A stretch of DNA of 17,003 nt from the NCBI RefSeq assembly GCF_004359215.1, contig NC_090611.1:1987223-2004225 (forward strand). The letters are read 5' to 3'. Below are positions 11,348 to 17,003 of the stretch, piece by piece (the first letter of the stretch is position 1; each line of letters starts with the position of its first letter). Source of the DNA: Bremia lactucae (lineage: Eukaryota; Oomycota; Peronosporomycetes; Peronosporales; Peronosporaceae). The translations under genes and the position numbers were made by a program. Under the pieces are notes generated by a model, which worked only from the letters and a program-made list of their open reading frames with translations, was not told the origin of the DNA and did no database searches.

Positions 11348-14113
11348 CTAGTAACTCAATACACTGCCATAGCCGGATGCCTTGCACCCTTGACTGTAGC
11401 GTTCTGCGCTCCCTTTACGCCTAATCATACCGAATAATGCTCTGGTCGATAACGCTCGTAATTGCCGAAGTCGGTCAGAGAAAAACTCTTGGACACTACC
11501 CAGAAGTGAAAGTCGCTGCCGCTCGTAAACAACTTGATTGCGCTGTATCCAAAGAGTCGAGCTACATACGGAACACAAGATCCACCATATGCGCTTTCAC
11601 TGAACAATATACTCCGCCACAGTATACCCAAAGGCCTGCTGCAGCCGTTGGAATAGTGTCCTAGACAGAGGCGGCGGTATTCTTGCCATGTAGTACCCCG
11701 CGTACTGACTTACGTCATCCAGCCGCACGTCGGACTTAAACCACAAGGTCAGGATCGCCTGCCAGCATCCCTGGGCCACCGGACATGCCCAGAAAATGTG
11801 CTCCAGTGTCTCCTTGTGACCGCCACAGACGGACAGCCTCCTGCAACTGTTGTCAAGTTCCCTGCCCGGGAAGAATAAATTGAGCTGTTAGAGTATCAAA
11901 CGGTAATAGACCCACACTTGATACTCCGTGATTGCATTTTGATGACCCCACAGCTGCTTCGGGGTTTGATAAAGAGCCGCAGTGCCAGTTCCCCGTTCTG
12001 CGCAGGTTTGTAACTTCTGGAGTAGACCTTCCAGAGCTGTGCCGAGCCCCACCTTCGCCTTGCCATACGGCTGGCGTTTAATGTGCCTCAATACATGCCG
12101 ATTCGCTACGTTGGATGGAACATTCCACGGAAAGCTGTGGATCGATGGATGTGCCTCAACGACAAGCCCGAGAGCTCGTTGCGAGCTCCTGATGACGGCC
12201 ACATCGTGCCCATACTCCAGAGGTACTGGATGTGAGTCATCGACTGTCCATTAATCCCGTTGGCCTCCTGCTTTAGCATGATTCTCCGTGATGAAATATC
12301 CAGCGCTGTACCTCCCACCCCTCGGACAGCTCCAGGCTCTACCAGCACCCAGTTGTAAGATAGCCGGAGTTCCGGGGGGGGGGGGTTCGTAAAGCCACTG
12401 TGGGAATTACCTCGAATGTCCGTCATATAGCCAACGGAGGACACTCCCCAACAGAATTGTCAAAGCCCAGCGCTCGAGTTTGCGGTTCGTGTGGTGCTTG
12501 TCCGCTCCCTCAGCCAACGGGACGTGATAAACGCATGTTGTCGGACCGGTTCGCTCCATCGCAAGTCTTCCCGTGAGCACTGCCTGATGCGGTCGTGTCT
12601 ATTGCTTATCGACTGATGACCTGTGCCATCGCTTAGCCATGTGTTGTCTGCCATGTAACTGCCGGTAAAGGATCCGCTAACCAGATCGTTAACCAGTCTC
12701 CGTCCCCCCAGCACGTGGTCTGCGAGATGTGCCGTTGCAAATGGCGACCATGTCGATCATGTAAGGCTGCATGCTCCATTTCCGACGGCCGAAGCCAAGC
12801 ACAAATATCAGCCCGCAACGATTCACCACGTATCTTGCTCCGTTGACTGCGGGAATGAAGGGGGTTTAGTGGTGTGATTACTATAGAGGCGTCGTCCCGA
12901 GCCTCCCGAAGCGTCCAAAATTTCCACGCCCCGAACGTATCTATCGCGCAACTGTATAAGCCAAAGAAGAGCGTGTTTCATCCATCAATCCGTTGCGATT
13001 TTACAGCCACTGCTATCGAGACCAAGCCAACCCCACCGGCCGCTCGTGGTGTGTACAAATTGCCTGGGTTAACTTTATGACGACCGCGCTATGTTGAGGT
13101 TGCATGTTTCCACAAAAATTGTTTGTGGAGATTTCGGGGCTACTCCATCGCCCATTGTGGCATATCAAAGGCCGCTGCCGTGAAGAATATTCCTGGGAGC
13201 ATGATTACATTGAGCATGAGCACCCGGAGAGAGACACTGGTCGCCACCCGAGTAGCCGTCGCGAGTCGACAGCGCACGTTTCGAATCCGGACAGCCCAAT
13301 TTGCGTCGACAAGTGCCCCTGTACCCACTTAATGACCGAGTTAGCGTGTTGTTTCGCCATGAGGAACACGAGTATTCCCTCATATTCAGGCAAAGCCACT
13401 GCCGTATTCAAAAAAATGATCTGACTTTTTGTTGGCTGCACAGTGAGCCCCGATAAACGACCGAAAGCTGCGACGATGTCGAGGACGCGTGAAAGACTAC
13501 TCGCATCTTGGAGAAATACAGTGGAGTCATCGACAAACGCGGAAAAGGTGTGTCGCTCATCGTGTGTTCCGAGAACCTCGATCCCCTGAAGCTCGCGGTC
13601 CTGTGTGTTCGCTAACGACATGACACCCGCCGCCAGGATGAACAGCAATGGCGCCAAAGGGCATCCCTGCCGAATCCCCGTAGTGATTTCTAATGGTTGA
13701 GAGAGGGAGCTATTGACCAAAAATTTAGCTGTGGACTCATGCAATTTCGGCATCATGTGAATGAAAGGACTTGCGAATCTATGCTATTTCAGGACTTGAA
13801 AGAGGAAATTCCGTACCACCGTGTCGTATGCCTTTCAAAAATCCAGCAACAAAATTACTCGACTCCGTGTTGCTTCCAAGTCAGGTTCAGCCCGAGCAGT
13901 AGAGACTACGGCGAGCATCATCATGACTGTTTCATCATCTGTCGTCCCTGCACAAAATCCTGCTGGTTGTCCTCAATTGCCTTAGGAAGAATAGCTTGTA
14001 ACCATGTGGCCATAAGTTTGGCAAATATTTTGTTCCCTGTTTGAAGAAGCGATATCGGCCGGTAATCCATAGCATCGACCGCGTCTCCCTTTTTGCGAAG
14101 TGGAATAATAGTA
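11348..14113 (-). pseudogene. Decayed LINE (non-LTR retrotransposon): reverse transcriptase and C-terminal zinc finger
   Basis: Minus-strand pieces in shifting frames follow LINE order. 14113-13935 has KKGDAVDAMDYRPISLL; motif A LDF-stop-KAYD is at 13823-13846; 13756-13205 is an intact 183-codon stretch with [13 protein letters not shown] and the active-site FVDD (13526-13537). 13330-12880 has [25 protein letters not shown] and a later GGVGLVSIAVA in another frame. 11830-11781 has the zf-RVT finger VCGGHKETLEHIFWACP, and 11578-11350 a final TLWIQRNQVVYERQR. The endonuclease half is missing, cut off where the LTR at 14114 begins. There are many frameshifts and stops, and a G12 run at 12374-12385. 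The element is dead. L1-like versus other LINE clades cannot be settled here. Confidence 0.85.
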
Positions 14114-14302
14114 GATATAAGATCTTTACGTAGTAGATAGAAGATCGTTACGTAGGAAGCTTAAAGTTTTCCATAACATCTTCCGTCTACTGGCTATTAT
14201 TATAATAGGTTCAGTAGTAGATAGAAGATTTTTACATAATAGATAGAAGATCGTTACGTAGGAAACTTAAGTTTTTTCGTAGCGATCTTTTATCTACTGG
14301 CT
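14111..14302. repeat. Nested tandem repeats (22 bp within 106 bp) inside LTR copy B
   Basis: The 22-mer GTAGATAGAAGATCGTTACGTA is at 14133-14154, with a near copy directly before it (14111-14132). The pair recurs about 106 bp on, near 14217-14260, so a unit of about 106 bp is duplicated. Between the copies lie TCTACTGGCT words that also match each other. Confidence 0.8.
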
Positions 14303-14522
14303 TAAATATATTAATAATTAACTATGCAATGCGCCTCCTCGCGCGACGCCTAATCGTGTTTTGAAATGATTGGTGTGGTTGATATCAACCAATCATGTCT
14401 AATTGCGTTAAATATTACCAAAATTCGTAATATTAGAACTATTAAGTCAAATTCAATAAAAAGCTAACAATTTTGTACTTCATTACTAATTTCCTCTCAT
14501 AGGAAATAATATTTATGTAACA
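14114..14522 (-). repeat. Copia-type LTR copy B, probable 3' LTR of the adjacent Copia remnant
   Basis: On the minus strand it begins TGTTACATAA at 14522, lies downstream of the Copia RNase H remnant, and is homologous to copy A in opposite orientation. It contains a perfect 16-bp palindrome, TGGTTGATATCAACCA, at 14376-14391. The far end near 14114 abuts the truncated LINE; the exact border is uncertain because of the tandem repeats. Confidence 0.6.
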
Positions 14523-14881
14523 GGAGAACCATTACGGATTGAATTCTACGTGGTACAGATTTATGATACCTTCGGAAATGACTGCCGTTTAAAAGGCTCA
14601 ATCTATCTTCTAAGTAGCAATTTCTGCATGGCCATGATTACGATTCATATAACAATTTAAAAATTCTTTATCGTGCTTGTATATACATAAAATAAACATA
14701 TGAGCAAACTTAACTGCTTTTTGATGAGTTCAAGTGATGCACGCAATCCCGTGCCTTAGCTCGTTCATGGCGATATCCTCATTGCTCACTTCTACCAGCA
14801 GCTTTAGTGCCGGTCGGGCTCGAGGCTCTGGCAGTAAGTATTATCGTGATTAAATTTCCAGAAACTATAAATAATGCAGGT
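14523..14881. other. Region between Copia RNase H and its LTR, no gene recognised
   Basis: About 360 AT-rich bases. A short minus-strand open stretch (14844-14733, 37 codons) looks faintly protein-like (KLLVEVSNEDIAMNEL) but is too short to assign. Most of it is probably decayed 3' untranslated sequence of the Copia element. Confidence 0.4.
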
Positions 14882-15480
14882 TCACAAGAGCGCGCAGACT
14901 GTCAAATTGTGCGAATCCAGCACCTTCGTCAACACGTCAGCAACCATCTTGTTCGAAGGAACGTATTGTGGAGCTATTCTACCACGTCTCGCTTGATAAA
15001 ACGCAAACTTGACCCTTATGTCATTGTGTTTTGCTTTTGCAGGTGATGACCGCCCCCCCCCCTCCAAGTGCTTGATGGCAGCCTGATTGTCAACCATCAT
15101 TGGCATGGGGGTCAAGATTACGAGGCTCAACTCCTGCAGCAATTCCCGGACTCCAAGTAGCTCACGAGCCGCGTCTGGAGCGGCAACAAAATGCTTTCAT
15201 TGTCGACAATGAAACGCCACCTTGTTTCTTGCAAGTCCAGGTAATAATCATTCTATTTGACACCTGATTGCTCCTGTCAACGACTTCCGATCGGATTTGT
15301 CTGCTGCAAAATCAGCGTCGCTATATGATGACAGTCTCAAGGGACTTTCATCAGGATGATCGGTGGACATGCGCATCTTGAGCGCTTGAGTTCCTTTTAA
15401 GCCGTTCAAAGCAGTAAGCACCCCAACCGGAATGATTTGGGAGTGGCTAGTTATGCCACAGGGACTTCGTAAAAACCCCT
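14882..15480 (-). pseudogene. Decayed Ty1/Copia pol: end of reverse transcriptase and RNase H
   Basis: In element order: ALNGLKGTQALKMRM (about 15410-15370), then SSYSDADFAADKSDRKSLTG (about 15330-15265), a hallmark of Copia RNase H. A frameshift follows, then WTCKKQGGVSLSTM where the usual catalytic Glu block is damaged. After another shift, ARELLGVRELLQELSL leads into the 86-codon piece ending at 14882 with MMVDNQAAIKHLEGG, AKAKHNDIRVKF and MVADVLTK. RNase H degrades RNA of the RNA-DNA hybrid; this copy cannot. A C10 run at 15053-15062 sits in the Gly-Gly-Gly codons. Reverse transcriptase core and integrase were not found in the window. Confidence 0.85.
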
Positions 15481-15516
15481 GCGATATTCAGAAGATGTGT
15501 AACTAATTCGTTGAGA

Positions 15517-15768
15517 TCAGTGCGGGATTTGGCACCGAGTTATTTTTATGACGTCTTCGTGCATAGCAGAGTCATGAACGGAATGAAGTACGTCCGAAAC
15601 GTTCTTACACTTACGAGAGGTCAATAGGTTCTGGACCTCCCTTTTCCTGTCGTCTCGGAGGTCGATAAGCTCCGGAGTGGACGAAAGCCTGTTGAACCCG
15701 AACTCCTTCTATTTCGCTTTAGAGATCTCTTGGTCGAGCGACTCCAGCTCAAGCCGGAGAGGTGAATC
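15517..15768 (-). pseudogene. Unrecognised decayed coding stretch upstream of the Copia remnant
   Basis: One minus-strand frame is open apart from a TAG at 15709-15711. It reads as a charged, helix-like protein piece (LELESLDQEISKAK, then LIDLRDDRKREVQNLL and NVSDVLHSVHDSAMHEDV). No family was recognised. It could be leftover Copia gag or spacer with an internal deletion, or a separate fragment. Confidence 0.35.
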
Positions 15769-15820
15769 TTAACAGAACCGTCTTCAATACCTTTATTATC
15801 TGTGTTTGTTTGTCAATTAG

Positions 15821-16841
15821 ATGACTCACGATACAACTGACCATGTATCGTGTATGCTGGGCCTAAGCGTGAAAGTCATGTTTGCCCTGCTTTAAATCAC
15901 AGGGTCGTCTGCGAAGACGCCCACTCAACCTCGCACTAAGCACACGCGCCGCGTTAACACGTCGGCAGCGTCCAATGCCTTAGTCGAAACGCTGACAGCT
16001 ACTGCTGCTGTCGTGTTAACGGGGCTTAATGATCCATCCCACTTTAATAGTGAGGATGTTGATCCGTCGCTCATTGTCGACTACAATGAGTCGACACCGT
16101 TGCCGTCAGCTCATAGTAGTGATGCGGACAACGAGCTCATGAAGAAGGATGATGGTGCATTACTGCCCATTCAAACTTCCCTCATGGCTCACAACATGGA
16201 GACAGCAACATTTACGAATGCTGTCTCGTCGTCTGCGTTGGATAGCGCAGCGACGGTTATTGAGAGCGCTGCACATAAAGGCGCAGCCGCTTCTTCGTTG
16301 GGTTAAACCACGACGCCTTAGGCTCAGACTATTATCCACAATGGTTCTGACATAGAGGATTCGGAGCCTAAAGCTTCCTCGACGACTCGTGAATGTGCTC
16401 AGTCGGTGTCACAAGCCACTCGTTTTGAACGTGGCTATGTGACGGGTGACATATCACTGATGCCCCCTCCATCCAAATGGCCTGTTTTAAACGGGCCAAG
16501 ATCGTCGCTCCTAGAGCGCCATATTCTAGACGCACATAATTATTATGGCGTCTTTAAATCATGAAGTGGGTCGGGGGAAATCTCATGGGCGTATTTTCCC
16601 GATCCCGGTCGTGTTGCGTTCAAATGAAACGTCCGACCAATACGAGGCGGAATTCCTGCGCCGCATTCATCCGCATTCCGATGCGATGAAACAGCGGTCG
16701 CAGCGAATTAATTTCGCCCGCTTGCGTGTGAAAGAAATCATGGGCGGTACTGTACCCCCTGTTTCTTCTCACTACGCTACTTCTGCTAGTCCATTTGAGA
16801 CTAGTGAAGAGGCATCAGCTGGTGCTCCTTTTCATAGGTAG
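15821..16841 (+). pseudogene. Disabled plus-strand ORF, possible Gag-like or antisense retroelement protein
   Basis: From 15902 a frame reads through TPTQPRTKHTRRVNTSAASN, VETLTATAAVVLTGLNDP and an acidic, Ser-rich segment to a TAA at 16304, then a TAG twelve bases on, and continues protein-like to a TGA at 16560. Both early stops could come from Gln codons by one C-to-T change. A second frame (16545-16841) carries EAEFLRRIHPHSDAMKQRSQ and FARLRVKEIMGG and may be the same protein after a frameshift. A possible start is an ATG at 15821 with a 51-bp intron (15852-15902) that joins in phase. Low-complexity, Ala/Ser/Asp-rich composition suits a Gag-like protein, but no zinc knuckle or family was recognised. 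It overlaps the antisense chromodomain stop by 41 bp. Confidence 0.5.
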
Positions 16842-17003
16842 CCACCAAGCCGGGCACATCAATACGTAGGGTATCGATCGGTTCCCAAGAGTCAAAACTC
16901 TTCGGGTAACCTTCCATTGGACGAGGATCTGATACCCTTGCCTCACGGAGCGGTGGGCAAGCAACCTTCCAACAAGGAAGCGTTGATTCCCACCCGCATC
17001 CAT
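16801..17003 (-). pseudogene. C-terminal chromodomain of a Ty3/Gypsy chromovirus Pol, frameshifted, runs off window
   Basis: Minus strand from the window edge: NQRFLVGRLLAHRSVRQGYQ, ILVQWK in one frame. After a single-base loss near 16910 the neighbouring frame gives YPKSFDSWEPIDTLRIDVPG and LVATYEKEHQLMPLH, then TAG at 16801-16803. This is the usual chromodomain pattern (aromatic Y, W and W-E-P core) found at the end of chromovirus integrases, where it guides insertion into chromatin. The frameshift falls at the conserved WKGYP turn, so the copy is disabled unless it is a sequencing error. Its reverse transcriptase and integrase would lie to the right of the window. Confidence 0.82.

Noticed and set aside
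12374..12385. G12 homopolymer as a possible G-quadruplex
   Set aside because: A single run inside a decayed LINE, probably slippage or assembly noise; no set of spaced G-tracts was seen.
14733..14844. Short minus-strand protein-like stretch
   Set aside because: Only 37 codons, bounded by stops on both sides and no family recognised; could be chance.
15828..15851. Inverted repeat ACGATACA/TGTATCGT as a terminator or regulatory hairpin
   Set aside because: Eight-base arms alone are weak evidence, and it lies in a decayed repeat region.

Overview
The window looks like a piece of an oomycete genome, most likely Phytophthora or downy-mildew type. This is inferred from short introns of 54-77 bp with GT..AG borders, tightly packed genes, and the particular Ty3/Gypsy, Ty1/Copia and LINE remnants present. 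The species cannot be named from sequence alone. The layout is a host-gene island (about 1.9-10.6 kb) between two retrotransposon-rich flanks.

Left flank (1-1652, minus strand): the start of a Ty3/Gypsy element. It has an open gag frame with a CCHC zinc knuckle running off the window, a primer-binding site that fits initiator tRNA-Met, and a 553-bp putative 5' LTR whose upstream half is a run of stem-loops.

Gene island: (a) 1935-4601 (+), an intronless 888-residue protein with two tandem, apparently catalytically dead RNase D/EXD-type exonuclease domains fused to a SpoIIIAA/Ycf45-type AAA ATPase. (b) 4784-6060 (+), a six-exon gene joining a SUMO/Rad60-type ubiquitin-like domain to a BTB domain. 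(c) 6254-8623 (-), a FIGNL1-type AAA ATPase rebuilt here as 12 exons, with a further likely 5' exon at 8744-8910. (d) 8993-10617 (-), a five-exon VRK/CK1-group protein kinase. Genes b and c converge. Genes c and d are head to tail, less than 100 bp apart if the extra exon belongs to c. All splice assignments preserve reading phase and restore the expected family alignment, but they were made by eye.

Right flank (10.9-17 kb): a plus-strand LTR-like copy (10950-11220), a decayed LINE with reverse transcriptase and C-terminal zinc-finger remnants (11348-14113, minus), then a minus-strand LTR of the same family (14114-14522) carrying nested 22-bp and 106-bp tandem repeats. Next come a decayed Copia integrase-less pol/RNase H remnant (14882-15480, minus), an unrecognised disabled plus-strand ORF (15821-16841), and the C-terminal chromodomain of a Gypsy chromovirus pol (16801-17003, minus, one frameshift) running off the window. 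The two LTR-like copies face each other around the LINE.

Functional links: FIGNL1 is a recombination (RAD51) regulator, VRK-type kinases act on chromatin, and the BTB protein is a possible ubiquitin-ligase adaptor. Their adjacency may be chance. The candidates closest to an undescribed protein are the pseudo-exonuclease/ATPase fusion and the UBL-BTB fusion.
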